From positions 62,001 to 126,000 of the forward strand of contig LVWL01000018.1 in NCBI GenBank assembly GCA_002092835.1: a stretch of 64,000 nucleotides of DNA, written 5' to 3'. The translations under genes and the position numbers were made by a program. The notes beneath the pieces are model-generated. The model was not told the DNA's origin. It did not search any database and saw only the letters and a program-made list of their open reading frames with translations. Each line of letters opens with the position of its first letter. Within the stretch, counting starts at the first letter, position 1. This DNA comes from Campylobacter concisus (GTDB lineage: Bacteria; Campylobacterota; Campylobacteria; Campylobacterales; Campylobacteraceae). Shown here in pieces: positions 19,050 to 29,132 of this stretch.

Positions 19050-21422
19050 TCAGTCATTATCTATCTCAAAGTCGTAAAATTCGCTTTTATACTCAACATT
19101 TCCTATTTTGCTGTATTGTATAAGAGCTGCTTTTATATTATCTATCTGCTGATACATTAGGCCAAGAGCTATTCTATTTTCGATAGCACTAGCATCATTT
19201 AGTTTTGTTAGCTCTAAAAGTGCGATCGCGTTTGATACTTTTCCAGCTCCTGTTGCAGCCACAGATGCTAAAAATAATGTGCTAGCGTCATTTACTTTAA
19301 ACTCATCGATTGCTTGATTATAAAGTTTATAGCTCTCCTCAAAATCGTTTGTAAAGATATCGACATAGGCTAGAGTTTGGATCAAATTTATATTCTTTGG
19401 AGCATTTTTTAGCTCAGCTCTTAACTTATCACGCTCTCTTGTAAGTAAGCCCGAAATTTGAAGTAGCTTGATGTATTGTTTTTTGATGATATCAGCGCCG
19501 TGATAGAAAGCGTTTGAATCAAGCTGCTTACCATTAAAGTGAATTTGTATCGCTTTTGCATACTCTTTGACATTTTGCTCTTTGTTTTTCGAGATGAAAT
19601 TTAAGATATTTGCAATAATATCATTTGGCAAAATTTTTAGTAGTTCATCAGCTTTCTTTGCCATTAGCTCATCATTGTTTGTTACTTTTGCGATGATGAT
19701 ATCAAAGGCTAAATTTAGCATTGTCTGCTCTTTTGGCTCTTCAAGCCACCTTATCATCGCACTTTGGTTGCCGCTAACCAGGCTTAGAAGCGAGGCATAT
19801 AAATTTACAGGCTTTAAACTCTTGTCATTTTCTAAATTTTCGCCGATCTCTTCAATGAGTTTTGGGTTTAAATTTCTATTTATATCTAGACAAATCGCCC
19901 CAAAAATACCTGCAAGATGGTTATTTACATCCTGGTGATAGCTTGCTATGAAGTGTTTTGCAGCAAGGCTAAAATTTCCAAGCTGAGCATAACTTAGGGC
20001 GAGGTTGTATTGTAAGATAGAGTGATTTGGATAAGTGCTGGCTAGCTCTTCAAACTCTTTATTTGCTTCTTTTAAGCGATAGCTTAGTGCTTTTGCAATA
20101 GCTTCACTAAGTTTTGCATTTACTTTTGAAGCAGCTGCACTTTGGCTAAGATAGTCATTTGCTGCTGATGTATCGTCTAAAAAGACGCTAACACCGCCTT
20201 TTCTTATCTGCTCGATGCTCTGTTTTGCATCAAAGACCTTGTAAGGCGCGAAGTAAAAAAGCGTCTCATAGCGCCTTGTTCTATCAAAAAAAATATCATC
20301 GCTAAAGTGTGCCTGAGCTAGGCTGACATCAAAAAGATCAGGCTTTAGTATCGTTTTTATCTTGTAAATTTTGCTTGGCAAAGAAGCATTGTAGTCGTAA
20401 ACATCTTTGATAAATGCAGCCGCGTCGCCGTAGTCAGAAGTTTTTAGATCAATTAGCGCCTCAGTCATCTTGATAAGATCGATATTTGGCGTATTTTTAG
20501 AAGCTTTTGTTAAATAATCCCTTGCCTTGTCGTATTTGCCAAGTCTTGCATAAAGTTGAGCTAGCGTGAAGTCGGCCTTAAATGCCTTTTGGCTCTCAAG
20601 CTTAGCTATTGCTCTTTCATCATCTCCAAGGAGTGATAAAATTTTTGCACTTAAATATGCATATTCGTTTTTATAATCTGCAGTATTTGGATGAGAAAGT
20701 GCTTGAAGCGCCTCGTAATAGTTGCCTTTATAGTAGTTTATAAGCGCGTAGTAATAGCTATAAAGTGGCGAGTTGTTTTCATACTGCAAAAATGAATCCG
20801 CAAGTCCTATATAGTAGTTAAAATTTTTAGTGTTATTTAGCTCAAGTGAGCAAACAGCAGCATTTATGGCGCTAACTGCTGTGTTTTCTCTATCGGTTAT
20901 AGCTTTGTTAAAAGATACGATCGCCTCATCACATCTTTCTTGTTTCATCTGCGAAACGCCGAGGTTATAGTTTGAGAGAGATTGGTTATAAACAGCTACG
21001 TTTTCATAAATTTTTAGAGCCTCAAATTTATTGCCACGCTCATAAAGCTGATTGGCTTTATTTATCATTTCATCGATCTTTGAAGCGCCAAAATTTTGCG
21101 TTTGGTAGTTGTTTTCTATATTTTTTACGATACTTGCAGTATCTATGTTCTCTTTTTTGTCTTTCTTTAGCAAGACAACTAGTAAAACCACTATTAAGAT
21201 GATAAGCACTAGAGCGACCACGCCTGCTATTATAAAGAGCTTTTTATTGCTCTTTTTTACAGGGATTGGCTCTGGGATACTCTCATCTTGTAGCACGCCT
21301 TCACTTGCGATGCTCTCAAGCGAGACGATCTCTTCAGGCGCTTCGGTTTTTGCCTCTTCAGGCGCTTCTTGCTCTGCTTGCTCGCCAGGTGGTTTTAAAA
21401 CTACAACCTCTTCTTCAGCCAC
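19050..21422 (-). CDS. pflB: TPR membrane protein, PflB-like flagellar motor scaffold
   Basis: The 790-residue protein has an acidic Pro/Glu-rich N-terminus, one membrane helix (about residues 60-87, after K-K-S-N-K-K), and then tetratricopeptide-like helical repeats to the C-terminus, predicted periplasmic. In C. jejuni the gene directly after serS is the TPR protein PflB (Cj0390), a disk component of the flagellar motor needed for rotation; gene order and architecture agree. Start is GTG at 21422, whose G is also the last base of the serS stop (TAGTG), so the pair is translationally coupled. Symbol rests on synteny and architecture. Confidence 0.75.
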   Translation of the reverse strand: MAEEEVVVLKPPGEQAEQEAPEEAKTEAPEEIVSLESIASEGVLQDESIPEPIPVKKSNKKLFIIAGVVALVLIILIVVLLVVLLKKDKKENIDTASIVKNIENNYQTQNFGASKIDEMINKANQLYERGNKFEALKIYENVAVYNQSLSNYNLGVSQMKQERCDEAIVSFNKAITDRENTAVSAINAAVCSLELNNTKNFNYYIGLADSFLQYENNSPLYSYYYALINYYKGNYYEALQALSHPNTADYKNEYAYLSAKILSLLGDDERAIAKLESQKAFKADFTLAQLYARLGKYDKARDYLTKASKNTPNIDLIKMTEALIDLKTSDYGDAAAFIKDVYDYNASLPSKIYKIKTILKPDLFDVSLAQAHFSDDIFFDRTRRYETLFYFAPYKVFDAKQSIEQIRKGGVSVFLDDTSAANDYLSQSAAASKVNAKLSEAIAKALSYRLKEANKEFEELASTYPNHSILQYNLALSYAQLGNFSLAAKHFIASYHQDVNNHLAGIFGAICLDINRNLNPKLIEEIGENLENDKSLKPVNLYASLLSLVSGNQSAMIRWLEEPKEQTMLNLAFDIIIAKVTNNDELMAKKADELLKILPNDIIANILNFISKNKEQNVKEYAKAIQIHFNGKQLDSNAFYHGADIIKKQYIKLLQISGLLTRERDKLRAELKNAPKNINLIQTLAYVDIFTNDFEESYKLYNQAIDEFKVNDASTLFLASVAATGAGKVSNAIALLELTKLNDASAIENRIALGLMYQQIDNIKAALIQYSKIGNVEYKSEFYDFEIDND

Positions 21423-22666
21423 TACATATACCTTTTAAGAACTTCTGGAATTTCAATAGTGCCATCTGCTTTTTGGTAGTTCTCTATGATGGCAATAAGG
21501 GTCCTGCCCACAGCTAGACTCGAGCCATTTAGCGTATTTACAAGCATATTTTTCTTGCCATCTTTAAAGCGAATTTTTGCACGCCTTGCTTGAAAATCAC
21601 GAGTATTGGAAATAGAGCTAATCTCTCTATATTTACCTTGACCAGGTAGCCAAACCTCAAGGTCTATCGTCTTTGCCGCGCTAAAGCCAAGATCGCCACT
21701 GCAAAGAAGCATATGGCGGTGAGGAAGTCCAAGGCTAGTTAGTAGATCGCTTGCGCACGATACCATCTCATTTAGCACGTCTTCGCTTTGATCAGGTCTT
21801 GTGATACTTACTAGCTCGACCTTTTCAAACTGGTGCTGGCGGATCATACCTCTTGTGTCACGTCCTGCTGAGCCTGCCTCTTGGCGGAAGCATGCTGAGT
21901 AGCAAGTCATCTTTATAGGTAACTGCTCAGCTTCAATGATCGTGTCATTGTATAAATTCGTCACAGGTACTTCGCTGGTTGGGATGAGATAGAGGTCTTC
22001 GTCACGCACTTTGTAAAGATCCTCTTCAAATTTAGGCAGCTGACCGGTGCCGAAAAGAGTGTTTGAGCTTACTAGATAAGGGACATTTACAAGCTCAAAG
22101 CCACGCACGCTGTTAAAGTCGATCATGTAATTAACAAGCGCTCTACTAAGCCTTGCTCCCATGCCACGAAGCACGGTAAAGCGAGATCCTGAGAGCTTTG
22201 CGCCCCTTTCAAAGTCAAGCCAACCAAGGCTCTCACCTAGCTCCCAGTGCTCTTTTGGCGTAAAGCTAAATTTAGTTGGCTCAAGCACCGTTTTGATGCA
22301 GACATTATCGTCTTCGTCCTTACCAAATGGCACGTCATCATCGGTGATATTTGGCACATTAAATGAAATTTGTTCAAGCTTTTCTTCATATTGTTTAACG
22401 ATCTCATCGGCGTCAGCAAGGGCAGCTTTGTTTAAATTTAGCTCATTTTTAAGCTCGCTTACATCTTCGCCAGCTCTTGCCTTTATGCCAAGCTCTTTGC
22501 TCTTTGCGTTTTGGATCGCTTGGAAATTTTCAAGTGCTTTGCGCTTTTGTTTTAGCTCGTTAAAAGTTTGTAAAAGCTCGTCAAGTAGCCCAGCTTTTAC
22601 ATTTTTGCCCTCAAGTTTTTTTACAAATTCATCGTAATTTGTCTCGAGTAGTTTTAAATTTATCAT
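21422..22666 (-). CDS. serS: Seryl-tRNA synthetase
   Basis: The 414-residue class II synthetase has the N-terminal two-helix coiled-coil arm (about 30-105) that binds the long variable arm of tRNA-Ser, followed by the catalytic core with motif 2 around [14 protein letters not shown] and motif 3 near the C-terminus ([10 protein letters not shown]). SerS also charges tRNA(Sec), which links it to selAB. It sits between a small membrane-protein gene and pflB on the minus strand. Confidence 0.97.
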   Translation of the reverse strand: MINLKLLETNYDEFVKKLEGKNVKAGLLDELLQTFNELKQKRKALENFQAIQNAKSKELGIKARAGEDVSELKNELNLNKAALADADEIVKQYEEKLEQISFNVPNITDDDVPFGKDEDDNVCIKTVLEPTKFSFTPKEHWELGESLGWLDFERGAKLSGSRFTVLRGMGARLSRALVNYMIDFNSVRGFELVNVPYLVSSNTLFGTGQLPKFEEDLYKVRDEDLYLIPTSEVPVTNLYNDTIIEAEQLPIKMTCYSACFRQEAGSAGRDTRGMIRQHQFEKVELVSITRPDQSEDVLNEMVSCASDLLTSLGLPHRHMLLCSGDLGFSAAKTIDLEVWLPGQGKYREISSISNTRDFQARRAKIRFKDGKKNMLVNTLNGSSLAVGRTLIAIIENYQKADGTIEIPEVLKRYM

Positions 22667-22675
22667 CCTATATCC

Positions 22676-23116
22676 TTAAACCATAAACATAACTTTTGCA
22701 AAAAGTACTATAAAAACTGCCGCTGTTAGCGCAAATGGGTGAATGTTGCCAAGTGGGCTAGGGCGTTTAAATATAAATTTGCAGCTCAAATTTGTTATAA
22801 CCGCAGCTACGATTAGCATCGCTAAGAAAAATTTGATCATAAAAATGATTTGTAAATTTGTCTCAAAGTAGCCTCCAGCCTTTGATCCGACCCAGCTACT
22901 CATCATCATGCCTCCAGTTAATACCAAAAGCAAGATACAAAGTGGCATTATCTTAATAGCAACTGAACCGATAGCTTGTTTTGTCTTTTGAGCAAGCTCA
23001 GGTGGCATTTTTTTACAAGCTGCCTTAAAAATGATTACATCAAAAAAGAGGTAACCAACAAAGATGATTGCACAAAAAAGATGAACTATCTGTGCGTATG
23101 GATATAAATTTTGCAT
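22676..23116 (-). CDS. Four-helix membrane protein, CopD-like
   Basis: The 146-residue protein has four hydrophobic segments (about 8-28, 50-70, 88-108, 125-145) with histidines near helix ends (I-V-H-L-F, N-I-H-P-F), a layout like CopD-type or small heme/copper membrane proteins. It sits between trpS and serS, 9 bases before serS and 12 after trpS, so it is co-transcribed. I do not recognise it with certainty. Confidence 0.6.
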   Translation of the reverse strand: MQNLYPYAQIVHLFCAIIFVGYLFFDVIIFKAACKKMPPELAQKTKQAIGSVAIKIMPLCILLLVLTGGMMMSSWVGSKAGGYFETNLQIIFMIKFFLAMLIVAAVITNLSCKFIFKRPSPLGNIHPFALTAAVFIVLFAKVMFMV

Positions 23117-23128
23117 ATTTTTCCTTTA

Positions 23129-24090
23129 TTAATAAATTCCGACTGCTTCACGAACTTTTTTTATTGTTGTTTGAGCAACATTACTTGCCTTTTTGGCTCC
23201 TATTTCTAAAATTCCAGACACTTCGTCAGGATTATTTTGATAATGCTCAAATTTCTCTCTCGCATCTTTAAAATAGTCCCAAATAAGCTCATTTAGATAA
23301 GCTTTAAAGTGCCCATGACCCTCGCCACCACGCTCATATCTAGCTTGAAGCTCTTTTTGCCCACTCTCGTCTAAGAAAAGTTTGGCGATATTATAGACGT
23401 TGCAGTTTTGCCACTGTTTTGGCTCTTCAAGCGGTGTGCCGTCTGTCACGATGCTAGAAATTTGCTTTTTAAGCGTTTTAGCATCGGCAAAGATGTCGAT
23501 TGTATTGCCATAGCTTTTGCTCATCTTTTCGCCGTTTGTGCCAGGCACGGTGGCGACATTTTCATCGATCTTTGCCTCAGGCAATGTAAAAATTTCTCCA
23601 TGCTCGTTGTTAAATTTTATCGCGATATCACGAGCGATCTCTACGTGCTGGATCTGGTCTTTGCCCACAGGTACGACCTGCGCATTATAAAGCAAAATGT
23701 CAGCTGCCATTAAACAGGATAGCTAAAGAGGCCGTGGTGTGAACTAAGACCTTTTGCGACTTTATCTTTGTAACTATGCGCGCGCTCAAGTAGGCCCATA
23801 GGCGTGTGCTGACTTAGCACCCAGTAAAGCTCAAGCACGTCTTTAACGTCACTTTGCACCCAAAATATGCTCTTGTTTGGATCGATCCCAAGTGCCAAAA
23901 ACGCACACGCAGCCTCAAAAGTGTTTTGCTTTAGGGCTTTGGCCTCGCTAAGGCTCGTCATCGCGTGGTAGTTTGCTATAAACATAAACATCTCATTTTG
24001 CTCTTGCATATCAACCATCTGCTTTATCGAGGCAAAGTAGTTGCCAAGGTGTAGTTTGCCGGAGGGTTGGAGGCCGGTTAATACTCTCAT
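23129..24090 (-). pseudogene. trpS: Tryptophanyl-tRNA synthetase gene interrupted by a one-base frameshift
   Basis: The N-terminal piece (24090-23710, 126 codons) has the class I start M-R-V-L-T-G-L-Q-P-S-G-K-L-H-L-G-N and ends at F-S-Y-P-V-stop. The C-terminal piece (23710-23129, 193 codons) begins M-A-A-D-I-L-L-Y and contains the E-K-M-S-K-S-Y-G-N loop. Intact enzymes read F-S-Y-P-V-L-M-A-A-D-I-L here: adding one T to the T3 run at 23712-23714 restores a normal protein of about 320 residues. The junction is TAATG, so stop-and-restart could give two polypeptides. Because TrpS is essential, a sequencing error is the simplest reading; a split enzyme or a second copy elsewhere are alternatives. 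Confidence 0.85.
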
Positions 24091-24158
24091 CTTATCCTTT
24101 CAAATTTTGGCTTTTTCTCGTGAGCGCTTTTGATAGAGATTTGAAATTTTAAGCTTTC

Positions 24159-24620
24159 GGCAGACTATGTGTCTAGCCTCGGCTTAAAATTTCTACACAA
24201 CTCTCGTCGCTTTAGCGTTGCGAACAAAGAGAAGCAAAAAATCATCTCGCGATACTTCACCAAAAATACTTTTTAAATTTTAACGTTACATTAGAGTTTT
24301 TGTATCTAATCTAATCTTAAAATTTAACTGGCAGACCATACGTCTAGCCTTTGCTTAAAAACAAAATTTCGCCTTGCCTAAACAAAAAATTCTTTGCCAA
24401 AATGTTTAAATTTTAACATTAGGACAGATATTTTTATCTAGTCTAATCTTAAAATTTAGCTTAGCAGGCTAAATGCCTAGCTTTGATTAAAATTTGACTG
24501 CGCAATATTTAATTTTTCCCAAACACTTTGCCAAAATTTCTAACTACAAAACGTTAAATTTAGCTCAAACATTTCAAAATTTTAACACCACGCGAGATAG
24601 CCATCCAGCCTGATCTTGAA
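24159..24620. repeat. Degenerate tandem repeats with conserved hairpins upstream of trpS
   Basis: The 567-base gap between trpS and aroK has no gene. It holds three recognisable and one decayed copy of a unit of about 130-170 bases. Each begins with a hairpin: 24159-24178, 24330-24349 and 24463-24482, with arms GGC-AGAC / GTCT-A-GCC in the first two and AGC-AGGC / GCCT-A-GCT in the third, all with 5-base loops and a bulged A. Flanks of the type CTTAAAATTTA and GCTTAAAA recur. A fourth copy near 24592 is decayed. Function unknown. Confidence 0.65.
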
Positions 24621-24657
24621 ATTTATCGTTGCAAGCAGTATTTCCACCACTTTACAA

Positions 24658-25179
24658 CTAAATCTTTAAAAGCATCCTTATCTCTTTCACGATTTGCTTT
24701 GGAGTTTTACCCTCGACTTCGACGATGTAATCAGCCTTTTTCTCATAAAGCTCCTCTCGCTCCAGATGCAATGCCTCAGCTCTTTTTAGATCACTTAAAA
24801 GTGGACGTTTGGCAAGCTTTTTCTCGCTATTTTTGCTATTTTTTAGCCTTTGCATGATCGCGTCAAAACTAGCTTTTAGATAGATCACGGTGCCGATCTT
24901 ATTTAAATTTTTAACCTTTGCAAAGCCTCCGCCAGTTGAGATGATTGCATTTTTGACATTTGTTGCTAGAAATTTAGCCAGATCTTTTTCAAGCTGCCTA
25001 AAATGCTCCTCTCCGTACTCTTCAAAGATAGCTTTTATCTTCATATTTTGTGAGCTCTCTAGCAGGTCGTCGCAGTCAAGGTTCATCGTCTTTAGTGCCT
25101 TGCTTAGCGCCCTTGCGGTCGTACCCTTGCCAACGCCCATAAATCCTATCAAAACGATATTATTGTTCTTTGTTTTCAT
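24658..25179 (-). CDS. aroK: Shikimate kinase
   Basis: The 173-residue kinase phosphorylates shikimate in aromatic amino acid synthesis. It shows the P-loop [10 protein letters not shown], an acidic C-D-D substrate motif near 35-37, S-T-G-G-G-F at the second substrate site and K-R-P-L-L before the lid. ATG 25179 is preferred to an in-frame GTG at 25191 because GGAGAG lies at the right distance. It overlaps the end of der by 20 bases. Confidence 0.93.
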   Translation of the reverse strand: MKTKNNNIVLIGFMGVGKGTTARALSKALKTMNLDCDDLLESSQNMKIKAIFEEYGEEHFRQLEKDLAKFLATNVKNAIISTGGGFAKVKNLNKIGTVIYLKASFDAIMQRLKNSKNSEKKLAKRPLLSDLKRAEALHLEREELYEKKADYIVEVEGKTPKQIVKEIRMLLKI

Positions 25180-26548
25180 CGCTCTCTCCACGTTTTTTAG
25201 GGATTAGCACGATAGGCACGCCAGTTAGATTAAAGCTCTCTCTAAGCTTATTTGTTAAATAGCGTTTGTAGCTAAAGTGCAGGCATTTTGGACGGTTCAT
25301 AATGAGCGCTATCATGATAGGTGCTGTCTTAAACTGCACTGCGTAGTAGATTTTCACAACTCTGCCTTTATCTCGTGGCAGTGGGTGCGCTTTGGTCGCT
25401 TCGCCGATCACTTCATTTAGCTTTGAAGTTTGAATTTTTTGAGTGTAGTTTTTATAAATTTCAACTATAAGCGGATAAATTTTATACACTCTTTTGCCAC
25501 CAAGTGCCGAGACGCTAATTATCGGCGCGTATACTAAGAATTTAAACCTATCCTTTATCTCTTTGCAAAGCTCGTCAAATTCTTCGCTGCTTTTGTCCCA
25601 TTTGTTTAGCACGATGATGACGCCAAGCTCAAATTTTGAGGCGATGCCAGCGATACGCTCATCAAGCTCGGTTAGTGGCTCAGAGCTATCAAGCACGAGT
25701 AGTGCAACGTCTGTCTCTTCTAAAATTTTCTCAGTTCTATTTAGTGCGTATCTCTCGATACCCTCGATCTTGCCGCGCTTTCTAATACCAGCAGTATCGA
25801 CAAACTCAAAAACCCTGCCATCATGCTCATAAATTTCATTTACTGGGTCAATCGTAGTGCCTGCTACGTCGCTAACGACGGCGCGACTCTCTTTTACAAG
25901 TGCGTTTAGAAGTGAGCTTTTGCCGACATTTACGCGGCCTATGATGCCAACTCTGATGTTTTTGCTCTCATAGTCTATCTCGTCGCTTAGCTCGCCCTCG
26001 TCGTTATAGTTTTCTAAAAAGTCATCAAAATCTTCACTCGTATCGGCCTTTATCTGCACTTTATCTTCTAAGTGCTTTGCTAGCCACATGCTAAGCTCAT
26101 CAACGCCTGTGTTGTGACTTACGGAAATTCCAAAGGAATTTTTCGCGCCAAAGCTTATAAATTCCCACTCCCTTTGCTCATTTTTTTTGCTGTCTATTTT
26201 ATTGATGACTAGAGCGATTGGTAAATTTAGCTTGCTAAGCTCGTAAAAAATGGCTCTATCCTCATCATCTGGCATCATTTTGCCATCGACCATGTAGAGG
26301 ATAACGTCTGAGTTTTTAGCCTCTGCTAAGGTCTTTGCTTTTACGTTTTTAAAAAGCTCGCTGCTATCATCAAGCCCGCCGCTGTCGATTAATATACACT
26401 CTTTGCCCTCAACTTCGATCTTAGCTTTGTTTGTATCTCTTGTAGTGCCGCTAACGTCGCTTGTTATGGCGATGCGTCTTCTTGCTAAGCGGTTAAAAAG
26501 TGAGCTTTTGCCGACATTTGGCTTGCCTACTAATATTACTTTTTGCAA
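25160..26548 (-). CDS. der: Ribosome-assembly GTPase Der (EngA)
   Basis: The 462-residue protein has two tandem GTPase domains, G-K-P-N-V-G-K-S-S (about 7-15) and G-R-V-N-V-G-K-S-S (about 205-213), each followed by D-S-G-G / D-T-A-G and N-K-x-D motifs, and a C-terminal KH-like domain. This double-domain layout is unique to Der, which acts in 50S maturation. The start is TTG at 26548 with AAAAAGGAC upstream. It leads the der-aroK-trpS-serS minus-strand block known from C. jejuni. Confidence 0.96.
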   Translation of the reverse strand: MQKVILVGKPNVGKSSLFNRLARRRIAITSDVSGTTRDTNKAKIEVEGKECILIDSGGLDDSSELFKNVKAKTLAEAKNSDVILYMVDGKMMPDDEDRAIFYELSKLNLPIALVINKIDSKKNEQREWEFISFGAKNSFGISVSHNTGVDELSMWLAKHLEDKVQIKADTSEDFDDFLENYNDEGELSDEIDYESKNIRVGIIGRVNVGKSSLLNALVKESRAVVSDVAGTTIDPVNEIYEHDGRVFEFVDTAGIRKRGKIEGIERYALNRTEKILEETDVALLVLDSSEPLTELDERIAGIASKFELGVIIVLNKWDKSSEEFDELCKEIKDRFKFLVYAPIISVSALGGKRVYKIYPLIVEIYKNYTQKIQTSKLNEVIGEATKAHPLPRDKGRVVKIYYAVQFKTAPIMIALIMNRPKCLHFSYKRYLTNKLRESFNLTGVPIVLIPKKRGESDENKEQ

Positions 26549-26700
26549 ATTTTGTCCTTTTTATGATGGCTGATTATACAAATTTTTGACTTATATAAAG
26601 TATAAAATTACGCTTAAAAGCGCCGAAATAAAAGAAAAAATCAACCAAAATTTAAGCCATTTTTTATTAAAATGAGTGCTTTAAATTTAGAGGTTTTGCG

Positions 26701-27591
26701 ATGTTAAAAAGGTTTTATATTTCACATCTTGGCATTTTTTATATGCTCTTTGCTTGCTTTATGTTTGCCGTGACTGGCGCATTTGCAAAGTATCTGAGCA
26801 AAGATATGCCTTCTATCGAAGTTGTTTTTTTTAGAAATTTGATCGGACTTTTCATTGTCATCTACGCCATCTATAAATTTCCATTTAAACAAACTGGTGG
26901 GCACTTTTTCTTGCTGATGTTTCGCGGTTTTGTGGGCACGGTGGCGCTTTTTGCCTTTTTTTACAACGTCGCGCACGTAAATTTAGCCACAGCCTTTACC
27001 TTTCAAAAGACAAACCCGATATTTACAGCCATTCTCGCAGCTATCGTGTTTAAGGAGCGGCTAAGCTCGCTTGGCTGGTTTGCTGTCTTTTTGGGATTTG
27101 GCGGGATTTTGCTTGTTATCCAGCCAAATTTAGGTATCAATAAAACCGATATCATCGGCATTTGGAGCGGCCTTGGAGCGGCTATTGCCTACACAAGTGT
27201 CAAGGAGCTAAACAAGAGCTATGGCACAAACGTGATCGTGCTAAGCTTTATGCTTTGGGGCTCGTTTTTGCCGCTTATTTGCATGGGGATGGCTGAGTTT
27301 TTTACTTATGAGCCTCTGGATTTTTTATTTTCTAAATTTGCTATGCCAAGCTGGCACAATGTCGTTTTTATCTTGCTAATGGGGCTTAGTGGCTACTATT
27401 TTCAGGCGTTTATGACAAAGGCATTTGCAGTTGGCAAAAAGGCTGGAGTGATCGCCGCGGTTAGCTACGCAGACGTTATTTTTACACTTATTATTGGCTA
27501 TTTTATGGGCGATGCGTTACCAAATCACTTGGCACTTTTAGGCATCTTGCTAGTAATAGTGAGTGGAATTTTAGTTGTGAAAGAAAAATAA
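26701..27591 (+). CDS. EamA/DMT-family transporter
   Basis: The 296-residue protein has ten hydrophobic segments in two repeats, the usual layout of drug/metabolite transporters. It begins with a short cytoplasmic tail and the first segment at about 10-28. The region E-V-V-F-F-R-N-L and the later [10 protein letters not shown] are typical of EamA permeases. An orthologue flanks kdsA in C. jejuni. It is divergent from der and 10 bases ahead of kdsA. Substrate unknown. Confidence 0.88.
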   Translation: MLKRFYISHLGIFYMLFACFMFAVTGAFAKYLSKDMPSIEVVFFRNLIGLFIVIYAIYKFPFKQTGGHFFLLMFRGFVGTVALFAFFYNVAHVNLATAFTFQKTNPIFTAILAAIVFKERLSSLGWFAVFLGFGGILLVIQPNLGINKTDIIGIWSGLGAAIAYTSVKELNKSYGTNVIVLSFMLWGSFLPLICMGMAEFFTYEPLDFLFSKFAMPSWHNVVFILLMGLSGYYFQAFMTKAFAVGKKAGVIAAVSYADVIFTLIIGYFMGDALPNHLALLGILLVIVSGILVVKEK

Positions 27592-27601
27592 AGGAGAAAA
27601 A

Positions 27602-28408
27602 ATGATATTAATAGCAGGGCCTTGCGTCATAGAAAGCGAGCAGCTCGTTTTCGACGTGGCAAAAAGGCTAGTTAAATTTAACGAAGATAAGCGGATAGAT
27701 TTTTATTTCAAATCAAGCTTTGATAAGGCGAATCGCACGAGTATAAGCTCGTTTCGCGGGCCCGGACTTGAAAAAGGGTGCGAAATTTTAGCTAAGGTAA
27801 AAAAGGAATTCGGCTTTAAAATTTTAACCGATATCCACGAGAGCTACCAGGCCGCGCCTGTTGGCGAAGTGGCCGACGTGCTGCAAATCCCCGCGTTTTT
27901 ATGCCGTCAGACCGATCTGCTCGTAGCTGCGGCTAAGACAAAGGCGGTCGTAAATATCAAAAAAGGGCAGTTTTTAGCAGCCTCTGCGATGAAACACTCG
28001 GTCAAAAAAGTGCTAGAAACGCGCGGCGTAAAGGGCGAGGGATACGAGGTCGCTAAACAAAACGGCGTGTGGCTAACGGAGCGAGGCAGCACCTTTGGCT
28101 ACGGAAATTTAGTCGTAGATATGCGAAATTTGGTGCTGATGAGGGAGTTTGCGCCGGTGATTTTCGACGCGACGCATAGCGTGCAGATGCCGTCGGCTTT
28201 GGGCGAGAAAAGCGGCGGAGACGCGAGATTTGTGCCCTATCTAGCGCGAGCTGCGGCGGCTGCCGGCGTGGACGGATTTTTTTACGAGACGCACGTAAAT
28301 CCTTGCGAGGCGCTTTGCGACGGGCCTAATATGCTAAATTTGGACGAGCTAGACGCAAATATCGATCAAATTTTTAAGATAAAGCAAGCTCTTGGCGATG
28401 CAAACTAA
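27602..28408 (+). CDS. kdsA: 3-deoxy-8-phosphooctulonate (KDO8P) synthase
   Basis: The 268-residue aldolase condenses arabinose 5-phosphate with PEP in lipopolysaccharide inner-core synthesis. Family motifs include [19 protein letters not shown], the G-P-G-L-E-K-G loop, and D-A-T-H-S-V-Q near residue 195. AAGGAGAAAAA precedes the ATG. The codons are visibly richer in GC than those of der or nusB, suggesting that this copy was brought in by recombination with the genes that follow. Confidence 0.96.
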   Translation: MILIAGPCVIESEQLVFDVAKRLVKFNEDKRIDFYFKSSFDKANRTSISSFRGPGLEKGCEILAKVKKEFGFKILTDIHESYQAAPVGEVADVLQIPAFLCRQTDLLVAAAKTKAVVNIKKGQFLAASAMKHSVKKVLETRGVKGEGYEVAKQNGVWLTERGSTFGYGNLVVDMRNLVLMREFAPVIFDATHSVQMPSALGEKSGGDARFVPYLARAAAAAGVDGFFYETHVNPCEALCDGPNMLNLDELDANIDQIFKIKQALGDAN

Positions 28409-28727
28409 GGGCTTTTTGTGGGTATTAGGCGGCGCGGTCGCCGAGTGCGGCTGGGCGTACGGGCTAAAACACGCCCAAGATGCCGTAGGATTCGCGCTTA
28501 CTGCCGCGTTAGTCTGCGTTAGCTTCGTATCGTTTATAAAGGCTTTAAAATACATCCCCGTTAGCGTCGCATATACCGTATTTGTGGGATTTGGAGCGTT
28601 TTTTATCGTGGTCGCCGAAAGCGTTAGCGAATACGGCTCAAGCGGCCAGGCGCCAGATCCCTTGCGGCTATTTTTCATAGCGACGCTAGTTGCAGGCGTA
28701 CTGGGGCTAAAAAGGCTAAAATCTTGA
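28398..28727 (+). CDS. SMR-family transporter subunit, YkkC/SugE-like
   Basis: The 109-residue protein has four hydrophobic segments and the essential membrane glutamate (Glu16 in [12 protein letters not shown]). The G-W-A-Y-G-L-K-H-A stretch resembles the SugE/YkkC (guanidinium exporter) branch. ATG 28398 is preferred over TTG 28392; either way it overlaps the end of kdsA. The stop overlaps the start of the partner (TGATG). It probably works as a heterodimer with the next protein in the inner membrane. No guanidine riboswitch is seen upstream. GC-rich like kdsA. Confidence 0.85.
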   Translation: MQTKGFLWVLGGAVAECGWAYGLKHAQDAVGFALTAALVCVSFVSFIKALKYIPVSVAYTVFVGFGAFFIVVAESVSEYGSSGQAPDPLRLFFIATLVAGVLGLKRLKS

Positions 28728-29047
28728 TGCACGTTTTAGCTCTTTTAGCAGCGGGATGCTGCGAGGTTTTGGGCGTGTTTTTTCTAACGAAATTTCAAAA
28801 AAGCGTCGGCGTGAAAAAGGCGGCGAATTTTTTGATTTTAACCGCGAATTTCGCCCTTTCGCTCTGGCTTTTGAGCTATGCGATGCAGGCGATGGCGATG
28901 TCGGTGGCGTACGCGATTTGGACGGGCATCGGAGCGATCGGAGCCGTGGGCGTCGGAGTGGTTTTTAACGGCGAAAAAATGAGCGCGCAAAAGGCGTTTT
29001 ATCTATCGCTAATAACGCTAAACGCGGTAATGTTAAAGATAATTTAA
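28727..29047 (+). CDS. SMR-family transporter subunit, YkkD-like
   Basis: The 106-residue partner of the preceding SMR protein has four hydrophobic segments, the conserved glutamate at residue 13 (G-C-C-E-V-L-G), and the signature S-V-A-Y-A-I-W-T-G-I-G. It is closest in memory to YkkD of the YkkCD pair. The start shares one base with the stop of the first subunit, so their synthesis is coupled. Paired SMR genes usually give an obligate heterodimeric exporter of small cations such as guanidinium derivatives or quaternary amines; the substrate here is inferred only. Confidence 0.85.
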   Translation: MHVLALLAAGCCEVLGVFFLTKFQKSVGVKKAANFLILTANFALSLWLLSYAMQAMAMSVAYAIWTGIGAIGAVGVGVVFNGEKMSAQKAFYLSLITLNAVMLKII

Positions 29048-29132
29048 ATAATTTAATAGTTAGAAATAATAAATTTAAACGACATAAAACGTGCGATTAA
29101 ACATAGACTAAAAACTGTAAAATAGGACAACA

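Noticed and set aside
19567-19938. Plus-strand ORF of 123 codons inside pflB
   Set aside because: It is an antisense shadow of a well-supported TPR protein.
22161-22637. Plus-strand ORF of 158 codons over serS
   Set aside because: Low-complexity Ser-rich antisense shadow of the coiled-coil arm of SerS.
24091-24657. CRISPR array upstream of trpS
   Set aside because: Copies are degenerate and 130-170 bases apart, without uniform short repeats and spacers; no cas genes are present.
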